Assembly (NCBI RefSeq): GCF_000420025.1
Contig: NZ_ATUD01000021.1
Coordinates: 1 to 39,125, forward strand
Reading direction: 5' to 3'
DNA from: Patulibacter americanus DSM 16676
GTDB lineage: Bacteria > Actinomycetota > Thermoleophilia > Solirubrobacterales > Solirubrobacteraceae
Length of the DNA: 39,125 nt
Shown: piece after piece, positions 24,130-31,222 of the stretch
How positions within the stretch are numbered: position 1 is the stretch's first letter
Layout of the letters: the number at the start of each line of letters is the position of its first letter
Notes under the pieces: generated by a model
What the model was told of the DNA's origin: nothing
Databases searched by the model: none
What the model saw: only the letters and a program-made list of their open reading frames with translations
Translations under genes and position numbers: made by a program

Positions 24130-24822
24130 ATGGACGTCGTCATCGTCGGAGGCCACGGGAAGATCGCCCGCCAGCTCGGGAAGCTGCTCGCGGATCGGGG
24201 GGATTCCCCTCGCGGGGTGATCCGCAACCCCGACCACGCGGACGAGCTCCGGGCGGACGGGATCGACCCCGTGGTCGTGGACCTCGAGGCGGAGGAGACG
24301 ACCGGCCAGTCGCTGGCCGGCGCCTTCCGCGGCGCGAGCGCGGCGGTGTTCGCCGCCGGCTCCGGACCCGGGCAGCCTGCGGAGCGCAAGTGGTCCGTCG
24401 ACCACGGTGGCGTCGTCAAGACGATCGATGCCTGCCGGCACGCCGGCGTCGACCGCATCGTGATCGTCTCCTCCATCGGTACGGACGACATCCCGGAGGG
24501 CGACGACGTCTTCACGGAGTACCTCCGCGCGAAGGCCCAGGCCGACGCCGACGTCCGCAAGAGCGGCCTGCACTACACGATCGTCCGCCCGGCGATGCTC
24601 ACGGACGAGGAGGGTCACGGCCGCGTGCACGCCGCACGCCACGTCGAGCGCGGCCCCATCCCCCGCGAGGACGTCGCGGCGACCCTTCTCGCCGTCCTCG
24701 ACGACCCGTCGACCGTCGGCCGGACCTTCGAGGTCGTCGGCGGCCCGACCCCGATCGCCGAGGCCATCACGGGCCTCGCCGCGATCGACGAGACGCGCGA
24801 CAGCCACACGAACCAGGGCTGA
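24130..24822 (+). CDS. Atypical short-chain dehydrogenase (NAD(P)H-binding, SDR a5-like)
   Basis: 230 residues. The N-terminal VVIVGGHGKIARQL (3-16) is the glycine-rich nucleotide-binding turn of atypical SDRs, and Arg32 (VIRNP) after the second strand suggests NADP. Further family features are DACRHAGVDRIVIVSSIGTD (about 100) and YTIVRPAMLTDE (about 155). The YxxxK catalytic pair of classical SDRs appears as EYLRAKAQAD, giving Tyr and Lys four apart. Members include NmrA-like redox sensors and NAD(P)H-dependent reductases; the exact role is unknown. It ends 10 bp from the convergent cupredoxin gene with no terminator visible. Confidence 0.85.
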   Translation: MDVVIVGGHGKIARQLGKLLADRGDSPRGVIRNPDHADELRADGIDPVVVDLEAEETTGQSLAGAFRGASAAVFAAGSGPGQPAERKWSVDHGGVVKTIDACRHAGVDRIVIVSSIGTDDIPEGDDVFTEYLRAKAQADADVRKSGLHYTIVRPAMLTDEEGHGRVHAARHVERGPIPREDVAATLLAVLDDPSTVGRTFEVVGGPTPIAEAITGLAAIDETRDSHTNQG

Positions 24823-24832
24823 TCGCCCGCGG

Positions 24833-25189
24833 TCACACGACCCGGATCGTCATCCGCATCAGCATGGCGTGCAGGGAGCACTGCAGGCGGTAGGTGCCCT
24901 TGCGGGTCAAACGCTTGGACCAGCTGCCGCGGCGCTTGGCCTCGGAGGCGAAGCTCGACGGGCCGGAGACGACGGTGACGTCGTGGAAGACCTTGCCGCG
25001 CCACACGAACTTGACGGTGGTGCCGCGGCGGACGGTGATGGTCTTCGGCGCGAACGCGAAGTCCTTCACGTCGACGGTCCGCGTGCCGGCGGCGGGCGCG
25101 GGCGTCGGGGTCGAGATCGCGACGCCGACCACTGCGGTCGCGACGACGGCGACCGCGGCGGCGGTCATGGTGGGGGTGCGGATGCGCAT
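24833..25189 (-). CDS. Secreted cupredoxin (plastocyanin/azurin-like blue copper protein)
   Basis: 118 residues. A signal peptide is evident (basic MRIRTPTMT then AAAVAVVATAVVGVAIS, cleavage near APAAG, residue ~34). The mature domain is a short cupredoxin: DVKDFAFAPKTITVRRGTTV is the classic N-terminal strand pair, VWRGKVFHDVTVV gives the first copper His. LQCSLHAMLM gives Cys, the second His three residues later and Met. All four type-1 copper ligands are thus present, so electron transfer in the exoplasm is likely. The ATG at 25189 has GGAGGAG 5 nt upstream. The 159 bp behind it hold no gene. Confidence 0.85.
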   Translation of the reverse strand: MRIRTPTMTAAAVAVVATAVVGVAISTPTPAPAAGTRTVDVKDFAFAPKTITVRRGTTVKFVWRGKVFHDVTVVSGPSSFASEAKRRGSWSKRLTRKGTYRLQCSLHAMLMRMTIRVV

Positions 25190-25348
25190 CGACTCCTCCG
25201 GGAGCAGGAGCCGGCCGGACGGCCGCTCCTGCCAGGGAGAACGTCGAAGCCACCACCCCGGATGCCCTGCGGTGGACCGTGCCCCGCCGCAGTCCTCCGC
25301 GCCCCGAGCCCGAGACGCACGGGCCGGGGGCCGCACCCTTTCCCTCGA

Positions 25349-25651
25349 TCAGGCCTCTTCTTCGTCCTCGTCCAGCGGCTGGATCTGCGCCAGGAGGTCC
25401 GGGAGGACGTCGTAGAAGATCTCGACCTGCTCGTCCGGGACGTCGATGGAGACGCCCTCGAAGTGCGAGTGGTCGCCGTGCTCGCGGATGCGGGGCGAGA
25501 CCGTCGCGCCGGCGATGACGAAGAACGGGCAGTAGGAGAAGTACGGCAGGCCCTCGAACTCCTCCGGCTCGAGGCCGGTGGCCTCGAGGATCTGCAGGAA
25601 GCGGTCCTCGAACCGCGTCTCCTCGAGGGTGATGGACGCCACTTGGGTCAT
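25349..25651 (-). CDS. Small acidic protein of unknown function
   Basis: 100 residues, strongly acidic with an Asp/Glu run at the C-terminus (LDEDEEEA). It starts MTQVASITLEETRFEDRFLQ, holds a hydrophobic/Cys patch (LPYFSYCPFFVIAG) and a His/Asp/Gly segment (REHGDHSHFEGVSIDVPDEQ). It looks soluble. No family is recognised. ATG 25651 is preceded by GACACT at 6 nt (leaderless pattern) and no ribosome binding site is seen. It lies head to head with the next gene, sharing an 85-bp upstream region. Confidence 0.65.
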   Translation of the reverse strand: MTQVASITLEETRFEDRFLQILEATGLEPEEFEGLPYFSYCPFFVIAGATVSPRIREHGDHSHFEGVSIDVPDEQVEIFYDVLPDLLAQIQPLDEDEEEA

Positions 25652-25657
25652 GCCCCC

Positions 25658-25663
25658 AGTGTC
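25658..25663 (-). promoter_or_regulatory. -10 element GACACT for a leaderless start
   Basis: GACACT lies 6 nt before ATG 25651 on the minus strand. Confidence 0.4.
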
Positions 25664-25736
25664 GCAGGGGCGGACGCAACCGGTCCAGCCACCGGCGGCG
25701 GGGCCGGCCGCCGCGCGGTGCGGCATGCTGCGGGCG

Positions 25737-26108
25737 ATGGATCCCGCCGAGCTCCGTGCGCTCCTCGCCGCCCATCCCGCCGTGGCGATCGAGCCGTTCG
25801 GGGTCCGCCGGGACGTGCGGTGCGTCCGCATCGCCGACGCGCTGGCCCTCGTCGAGCGTGCGGGGCACGTGGTCGACGAGGCCGAGCTGCACGCGCTGCT
25901 GACCGCGCTCGGGGGCCAGCGGCTGCGGCTCGTCGATCCCGCCGGGCCCGAGGGCGCCGGCCCGACGGGGCGCACCGGGGCCCGCCCGCCGCGCGCGCGG
26001 CGCGGCCGGGTGGCGCCCCAGCCGCGACGGGCGAAGCGCGGAGCGCCCCCGCTGGAGGCGCTCGACGTCTACGAGCTCCCGGCCCGGGTGTTCACCGCAG
26101 GGGCGTGA
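25737..26108 (+). CDS. Protein of unknown function with basic linker
   Basis: 123 residues. The first ~65 residues form a small alpha/beta-looking domain (MDPAELRALLAAHPAVAIEP with VRRDVRCVRIADALALVERA). A long Pro/Arg/Gly-rich basic linker follows (about 75-100), then a short hydrophobic end (LEALDVYELPARVF). No family is recognised. CATGCT 7 nt before ATG 25737 fits the leaderless pattern. Its last 17 bp overlap the 3' end of the convergent protease gene. Confidence 0.6.
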   Translation: MDPAELRALLAAHPAVAIEPFGVRRDVRCVRIADALALVERAGHVVDEAELHALLTALGGQRLRLVDPAGPEGAGPTGRTGARPPRARRGRVAPQPRRAKRGAPPLEALDVYELPARVFTAGA

Positions 26109-26997
26109 TCGGTCCGCGGATCGCCCGCGGCTTTTCGCGCGATATCGGCGGTCGGCCGACGCGCAGGGTGCCGCGGGAGGTCAGGTGGTCGTCGACGAAG
26201 GCGCGGGCCGAGGTACCGGGCAGCAGCTTGATGAAGAGCGTCGAGCCGCCGATGCAGCCGGGGCGGGTGATGGAGCTCGTGACGCCGAGCTGCACCGGCC
26301 CCGTGGGCGTGATCGCGAAGAGCGGGCCGCCGCTGTCGCCGTAGCACCCGGTCGGACCCCGCTTGAGCTCCCCGGCGCACGCGACGCCGCGCGAGGTGGG
26401 GTACGCGCCCTTGATCGCCTTCGCGCACCAGGCGCTCGTGCGGAGGGGCAGGGCGACGCTGCGCAGGCTCGTGCCGCCCGGGTCGCCCTCGAGGCTCTCG
26501 GCGTCCGTGATCCCCCAGCCCGCCATGACCGGGCTGCGGCCCGGGAACAGCAGCGGCGTGCTCTCCGGCCCCGGGAGGGCGACGGGCGGCACCTCGCGCA
26601 CCGGCCGGGCGAGGCCGAGCAGGCCGATGTCGCCGACGAGGCCGGCCGAGGCCCGCTGGGCCCGCACGAAGCGCTCGTCGTAGGTCGTGCGTGCGACGCG
26701 GACGCGGAGCCCGCCGGGACCCTCGGAGCGCTGCCGGCCGATCACGACGCCCTTCGGGGCGTCGCCGGCCACGCAGTGCGCGGCGGTGAGCACGACGGAG
26801 GGCGTGATGAGCGTCCCGGTGCACGAGATCTCGTCGCCCGTCCCCACCTGGACGATCCACGGGAAGGCGCCGACCGGCGTGACCGTGCCGCCGACGACGG
26901 CCCCGGCCGGGGCGACGGCGCCCGCGAGCACCAGGAGGCCGGCGAGCAGCGCGGCGTGGAGGGCGGTGAGCGCCCGTGATCGCAGGGGACGGCGCAT
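26092..26997 (-). CDS. Secreted chymotrypsin-fold (S1) serine protease
   Basis: 301 residues. A signal peptide (RSRALTALHAALLAGLLVLA, cleavage near APAGA, residue ~33) is followed directly by VVGG (34-37), the N-terminus of an active S1 protease. The triad is His74 (TAAHC), Asp123 (VGDIGLLGL) and Ser222 (GDSGGP). Residue 189 (chymotrypsin numbering), six before the Ser, is Thr in TGCYGDSGG rather than the Asp of trypsin, so cleavage after Lys or Arg is not expected. Six Cys can form disulfides. The start overlaps the stop of the DksA/TraR gene by one base (TGATG), so translation is probably coupled. The 3' end overlaps the convergent gene by 17 bp. Confidence 0.88.
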   Translation of the reverse strand: MRRPLRSRALTALHAALLAGLLVLAGAVAPAGAVVGGTVTPVGAFPWIVQVGTGDEISCTGTLITPSVVLTAAHCVAGDAPKGVVIGRQRSEGPGGLRVRVARTTYDERFVRAQRASAGLVGDIGLLGLARPVREVPPVALPGPESTPLLFPGRSPVMAGWGITDAESLEGDPGGTSLRSVALPLRTSAWCAKAIKGAYPTSRGVACAGELKRGPTGCYGDSGGPLFAITPTGPVQLGVTSSITRPGCIGGSTLFIKLLPGTSARAFVDDHLTSRGTLRVGRPPISREKPRAIRGPITPLR

Positions 26998-27377
26998 CAG
27001 CGGCGCAGCTTAGCGGCGCAGGTCAGGCAGAGCACGCTCTCGGGCATGGCGGCGAGGCGCCGCGGCGCGATGGGGGCGCCGCAGGAGTCGCACTGCCCGT
27101 AGGTGCCGTCGTCGAGCTTCTCGAGCGCGCGGGCGACCCGGGCCTGCTCGAGCTCGAGCGTCTCCCCCACGCCGACCTCGGTGAGCCGGCCGACCGCCTC
27201 GATCGTGCCGTCGCCGATGCGCTTGCCGAAGCTCAGGGTGCTGCCGCGCTCGGGTGCCTGCGCGAGCGTGCCGATCCGGCCACGGAGCTCGGCGTCGCGG
27301 GTGCGCAGCGCCTCCTCGACCGCCTCCAGGTCGAGGGGCGGGACGGGCCTGGTGTCACGAGCGGGACGAGCGGACAT
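26997..27377 (-). CDS. DksA/TraR-type C4 zinc finger protein
   Basis: 126 residues. A helical N-terminal part (VEEALRTRDAELRGRIGTLA, then TLELEQARVARALEKLDDGT) forms the hairpin coiled coil, and the zinc finger is CDSCGAPIAPRRLAAMPESV with CLTC, ligands Cys96, Cys99, Cys117 and Cys120. DksA binds the RNA polymerase secondary channel and shifts transcription with ppGpp; actinobacterial relatives often lack the acidic DxxDxA tip, and no such tip is visible here. TAGACG lies 6 nt before ATG 27377. It is the first gene of a two-gene unit with the S1 protease, an odd pairing. Confidence 0.85.
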   Translation of the reverse strand: MSARPARDTRPVPPLDLEAVEEALRTRDAELRGRIGTLAQAPERGSTLSFGKRIGDGTIEAVGRLTEVGVGETLELEQARVARALEKLDDGTYGQCDSCGAPIAPRRLAAMPESVLCLTCAAKLRR

Positions 27378-27486
27378 CGTCTACGTCTACCCGATCCGGC
27401 GGGGCGGCACCGGACCACGGGCCCGGTGCCCCGCCGCCCCGGGCCGCCTGCCGTCCCGGGACGCCGCCCGCTCCTCCGCCGGGGGC

Positions 27487-28737
27487 CTACGGGAAGGCGG
27501 GGACCGGGCCCTCGACGCCCTCGACGGTCGGCCGCCGGCGCGGCGGCTCGGGCGGGGCGACGTACGGCGGCGACTTCGGCCGCTCCTTGCCGCCGGGGAA
27601 GGCCAGGCGCAGGATGGAGCGCTGGACCATGAGCCACTGCTGCAGGAACGGCCCCGTGTTGTACGGCAGCCCGTACTGCTCGCAGACCGCCTTGACCTTC
27701 GGCGCGATCTCCTTGTAGCGCGAGCTCGGCATGTCCGGGAAGAGGTGGTGCTCGACCTGGTAGCTGAGGTTGCCGCTCATGAGGTGGAACGTGTCGGAGC
27801 CCTCGATGTTCGCCGCGCCGAGGAGCTGGCGGACGTACCAGCCGCCACGGGTCTCGTCGGCGACCTCCTCCTCCGTGAACGTGTAGGCCTGGTCGGGGAA
27901 GTGCCCGCAGAAGATGATCGCGTTGGACCACACGTTGCGGACGAGGTTCGCCGTGAAGTTCGCCTTGAGCGTCTTCTTCCAGTGCTTGCCGGAGAGGGCC
28001 GGGAAGAGGATGTAGTCCTTCAGGATCTGGCGGCCGGCCTTGCGGCCGATGCCCTTGAGCTCGTCCTTGAGCTGCTTGGGGTCCTTCTTGCCCTTGCGGA
28101 CCGCCTCGAGGTCGAGGTCGTGGATCGCCACGCCCCACTCGAACGCGAGCATCACGATCACGTTGAGGACCGGCTGCAGCAGGAAGAACGGCTCCCACGG
28201 CTGCTTCGGGTCGATCCGCATGAACTCGTAGCCGACGTCCTTGTCCTTGCCGACGATGTTCGTGTACGTGTGGTGGATGTAGTTGTGGGAGTGCTTCCAC
28301 GACGCGGACGTCGACGCGGTGTCCCAGTCCCAGGTCGAGGAATGGATCTGGGGGTCGTTCATCCAGTCCCACTGGCCGTGCAGGACGTTGTGGCCGATCT
28401 CCATGTTCTCCAGGATCTTCGCCACGGAGAGGCCCGTCGTCCCCAGCACCCACGCCGGGGGGTAGCGCGAGGCCATCAGCACGATCCGCGAGAGCGCGGC
28501 GAGCCGACGGTGGAACTCGATGATGGAGCGGATGTAGTGCGCGTCCCGCTCGCCGAGGTCGGCCTTGACCTCGTCGTGGATCCGCTGGAACGCCTCGCCG
28601 ATCTCCTCGATCTGCTCGGGCGAGAGCCGGTGCAGCGGGCTCGTGGCGCTCGGGTCGGCCGCGCGCTCCGAGGCCCCGGGGCGGGCGTCGTCCTGCGTGT
28701 CGGGGATGGTCGACGTGCTGGGTCCGGTGGGGGTCAT
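27487..28737 (-). CDS. Membrane fatty-acyl desaturase (DesA3-like)
   Basis: 416 residues. The three histidine boxes of membrane di-iron desaturases are visible: HNVLH (116-120), HSHNYIHH (149-156) and QVEHH (327-331). Hydrophobic stretches at ~83-110, 183-205 and around 270 match the four-helix layout. The family, together with the partner encoded directly upstream, resembles mycobacterial DesA3 and its reductase Rv3230c, which introduce a double bond into stearoyl-CoA (recall). Electrons come from the ferredoxin reductase gene 86 bp upstream on the same strand, so the two form an operon. GAGGA precedes ATG 28737 by 6-7 nt. The C-terminal ~35 residues are proline-rich. Confidence 0.88.
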   Translation of the reverse strand: MTPTGPSTSTIPDTQDDARPGASERAADPSATSPLHRLSPEQIEEIGEAFQRIHDEVKADLGERDAHYIRSIIEFHRRLAALSRIVLMASRYPPAWVLGTTGLSVAKILENMEIGHNVLHGQWDWMNDPQIHSSTWDWDTASTSASWKHSHNYIHHTYTNIVGKDKDVGYEFMRIDPKQPWEPFFLLQPVLNVIVMLAFEWGVAIHDLDLEAVRKGKKDPKQLKDELKGIGRKAGRQILKDYILFPALSGKHWKKTLKANFTANLVRNVWSNAIIFCGHFPDQAYTFTEEEVADETRGGWYVRQLLGAANIEGSDTFHLMSGNLSYQVEHHLFPDMPSSRYKEIAPKVKAVCEQYGLPYNTGPFLQQWLMVQRSILRLAFPGGKERPKSPPYVAPPEPPRRRPTVEGVEGPVPAFP

Positions 28738-28822
28738 GGGTTCCTCGTCGTCCTCGTCGTACGGGTGCTCGGGGTCCTTCCGCCGCCGCCCGGCGGGCGG
28801 CGGGTCCTGCTGACGTGTGGTG

Positions 28823-29923
28823 CTACAGCTCGATCTCGACGTGGCCCTCGGGGGCGTTGACGCACGTGCGGATCGTCTCGCCGTCCTCGCCGTGGACCTC
28901 GCCGGAACGCAGATCGCGGACCTTGCCCGAGCGCAGGCGCCCGACGCAGGTGTGGCAGATGCCCATCCGGCAGCCGTAGGGCAGGTTCGCCCCGGCCTCC
29001 TCGCCACCGACGAGGATCGAGACGCCGACGTCGCACTCCGCGTCCTTGTCCGTCACGCGGAAGCGCACGGTGCCGCCGGAGCCGACCTCGGCGTCGCCCG
29101 TGCCGATGACGGGCTGGAAGCGCTCCGTCTGCAGCTGGTCGGCGAGCCCCTCGGACTCCCAGTGCTCGACGAACGCGTCGATCATCTCGCGCGGGCCCGA
29201 GAGCGAGGCGAAGCGCTCGCGCCAGTCCGGCACGAGCTCGTCGAGGTCGGTGGCCTTCAGGCGGCCGTTCTCCGACGAGAGCTGCTCGTGGAGGCGGTAG
29301 CCCTCGTGGTCGTCGGCGAGCTCGCGGAGCATCGGGCCGAAGATGAACCCCTCCGCCGTCCGCGTGCCGTGCAGGTGGACGACGTCGTCGAGCCGCCCGC
29401 GGCGCTGGAGCTCGCGCAGCATGCTCCAGATCGGGGTGATCCCCGAGCCGGCGCTGATCATCAGGAGCTTCTCCGGCAGCGGGTCGGGCAGGCCGAACTC
29501 GCCCTCGACGTCGCCGAGGAAGACGACCGTGCCGGGCCCGCAGTGCTCCGTGAACCACGGCGACATCTTGCCGTCCTCCACGTGCTTGACCGTGACGCTC
29601 ACGAGCCCCTCGGGGTGCTCGGGGTCCGAGGTCAGGGAGTAGGCGCGCCAGTGGCGGATGCCGTCGATCTCGGCGCCGATCCGCAGGTACTGCCCGGGCC
29701 GGTGACCGGGCCACGGGTGGCTCGGTCGGACGATCACGGTCGCCGCCTCGTCCGTCTCGGACCGCACGCGCACGACGGTGCCGGTGAGCTCGCGGGTCGA
29801 CCAGCGGGGGTCGAGCAGCGCGAGGTAGTCGTCGGGCAGCAGCGGCGTCGTCATCGCCCCGGCCATCTGGAGCAGCTTGCGCCGCCACCGCGATATCCGT
29901 GGTGCCGCTGCGGTCTCGACCAT
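28823..29923 (-). CDS. Ferredoxin reductase with 2Fe-2S domain, electron donor to the desaturase
   Basis: 366 residues. An FAD/FMN-binding reductase module with RAYS (93-96) and the NAD(P)H-binding GSGITPIWSM (159-168) is fused to a C-terminal plant-type ferredoxin whose cluster ligands are Cys318, Cys323, Cys326 and Cys354 (PYGCRMGICHTC, then IRTC). This is the architecture of Rv3230c, the oxidoreductase of DesA3, and it precedes a DesA3-like gene here. It passes NAD(P)H electrons through flavin and iron-sulfur cluster to the desaturase at the membrane. GAGAGGA precedes ATG 29923. A near-consensus promoter lies upstream. Confidence 0.9.
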   Translation of the reverse strand: MVETAAAPRISRWRRKLLQMAGAMTTPLLPDDYLALLDPRWSTRELTGTVVRVRSETDEAATVIVRPSHPWPGHRPGQYLRIGAEIDGIRHWRAYSLTSDPEHPEGLVSVTVKHVEDGKMSPWFTEHCGPGTVVFLGDVEGEFGLPDPLPEKLLMISAGSGITPIWSMLRELQRRGRLDDVVHLHGTRTAEGFIFGPMLRELADDHEGYRLHEQLSSENGRLKATDLDELVPDWRERFASLSGPREMIDAFVEHWESEGLADQLQTERFQPVIGTGDAEVGSGGTVRFRVTDKDAECDVGVSILVGGEEAGANLPYGCRMGICHTCVGRLRSGKVRDLRSGEVHGEDGETIRTCVNAPEGHVEIEL

Positions 29924-29977
29924 CGTCGTCCTCTCGTGCCCACTCCGGCACCGCGGGACGCGGCGCCTTCCCGGGCG

Positions 29978-30007
29978 AACCTACGCCGCTCGGTGCACGA
30001 GTGTCAA
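29978..30007 (-). promoter_or_regulatory. Near-consensus promoter of the desaturase operon
   Basis: Minus strand: perfect -35 TTGACA (30002-30007), 18-bp spacer, -10 TAGGTT (29978-29983), about 50 nt before the ATG at 29923. Same -10 and spacer length as the glycosidase promoter at 7388. Confidence 0.75.
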
Positions 30008-30068
30008 ACGGCATCGGCAGTTCGTGTGTGATCAGGTCCGAACGCGCTCCGCCCGCGGGTCCGCGCCG

Positions 30069-30090
30069 CCCCTACCCGTGGGTATACCCA
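30069..30090. promoter_or_regulatory. Overlapping palindromes upstream of the desaturase promoter
   Basis: TACCC-GT-GGGTA (30073-30084) overlaps the perfect palindrome TGGGTATACCCA (30079-30090), an operator-like site 66 bp upstream of the -35. The same spot contains CACGGGTAGGGG on the minus strand (30069-30080). The rest of 30008-30162 shows nothing I can name. Confidence 0.5.
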
Positions 30091-30162
30091 GGACCCCACC
30101 GACGGTGCCCCTCGCGGACGCCGCGCGCTACGGAGCCGTAGGCGCGGCGGGGACGGCGGCGT

Positions 30163-31155
30163 TCATGACGCCGCGCCCTCCGGCGTGGGGACCTGCGGCC
30201 CCGGCGGCGACGCGCGGGTGAAGCGCTCCCCGAGCCGGCGGACCTCGTCCGCGAACTCGGGCGGCCCGAGGACCGTGAAGTCGACCCCGACGGTCGCGAC
30301 GTAGACCGCGAGACCCCCGAGCCAGCTCGCGCTCGCCTCGAGCAGGCAGGTGCCGTCGTCCCGCGCGGTCAGCTCACCGGCGTAGGGCGGCATGCGCGGT
30401 GCGACCTCGTCCTTCGTGGCGTGCAGGAGCACCCGGGCCCGGTAGCGGTCCTTGGCGCCGCGCAGGTTGCGCATGACGTAGGCGGCGAGGTCCGGGTCCG
30501 GCGGCTCGCGACGGGCGACGCGGCGGCCCGTCAGCAGCTTCGACGTGATGCGGTCCACGCGGAACGTCCGCCAGTCCTCGCGGGTCGTGCACCAGGCGAC
30601 GAGGTACCAGCGGCCGTGCACGTGGACCATGCGGTGCGGCTCGACCAGGCGGCGGCTCGCGGTGCCGTCGCCCGCCCCGTAGCCGAACCGCAGCTGCAGC
30701 CGGTCGCGGCACGCTCCGGCGATGGTGGAGAGCGCATCCGGATCGACCTCGGGCCCCCAGCCGGGCACGGGCACGGTGAACGCGTGCACCGCTCCCACCC
30801 GGCGGCGCAGCTGGGGCGGCAGCACGCCCTCGAGCTTGGTCAGCGCGCGCAGCGAGGACTCCTGGATGCCGGCGACGGACCCGCCCGCCGCGGTCCGCAG
30901 GCCCACCGCGACGGCCACGGCCTCGTCGTCGTCGAGCAGGAGCGGCGGCAGCTCGCTGCCGGCGCCGAGCCGGTAGCCGCCCGCGACGCCGGGGGCCGCG
31001 TTGACCGGGTAGCCCAGGGAGCGCAGCTTGTCGACGTCGCGGCGGACCGTCCGTGCGGTGATGTCGAGCTCGTCCGCCAGCTGCGGGCCCGTCCAGTCCC
31101 GGTGCATCTGGAGGAGCGACAGGAGACGCAGCAGGCGGGCCGAGGTCTCGAGCAT
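30163..31155 (-). CDS. WYL-domain transcriptional regulator (YafY/DeoR-like)
   Basis: 330 residues. An N-terminal HTH (LRLLSLLQMHRDWTGPQLAD then ELDITARTVRRDVDKLRSLG, about 8-50) is followed by a WYL domain (HRMVHVHGRWYLVAWCTTRE, WRTFRVDRI, about 180-215) and a C-terminal WCX-like extension. WYL proteins bind ligands or nucleic acids and commonly control stress or DNA-damage genes. ATG 31155 was chosen over an upstream one at 31197 because GGGAGG lies 8-10 nt before it and the intervening stretch contains a likely operator. Self-regulation is suggested by the inverted repeat at 31176-31196. Confidence 0.85.
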   Translation of the reverse strand: MLETSARLLRLLSLLQMHRDWTGPQLADELDITARTVRRDVDKLRSLGYPVNAAPGVAGGYRLGAGSELPPLLLDDDEAVAVAVGLRTAAGGSVAGIQESSLRALTKLEGVLPPQLRRRVGAVHAFTVPVPGWGPEVDPDALSTIAGACRDRLQLRFGYGAGDGTASRRLVEPHRMVHVHGRWYLVAWCTTREDWRTFRVDRITSKLLTGRRVARREPPDPDLAAYVMRNLRGAKDRYRARVLLHATKDEVAPRMPPYAGELTARDDGTCLLEASASWLGGLAVYVATVGVDFTVLGPPEFADEVRRLGERFTRASPPGPQVPTPEGAAS

Positions 31156-31175
31156 GGCGGCAGCCTCCCACGCTT

Positions 31176-31196
31176 TGCGGACTCTTTCTGTCCGCA
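31176..31196. promoter_or_regulatory. Operator-like inverted repeat TGCGGAC-N7-GTCCGCA
   Basis: Perfect 7-bp arms around an AT-rich 7-bp centre (TCTTTCT), 20 bp before the ATG of the WYL regulator at 31155. Confidence 0.6.
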
Positions 31197-31222
31197 TGCG
31201 GCGTCGACGGGGCGGGGACGGG

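Noticed and set aside
27452..27463. Palindrome CGTCCCGGGACG between the desaturase and DksA/TraR genes as an operator.
   Set aside because: Short GC palindromes are frequent at this composition, and it lies at the end of the desaturase gene, where it may only be part of a terminator.
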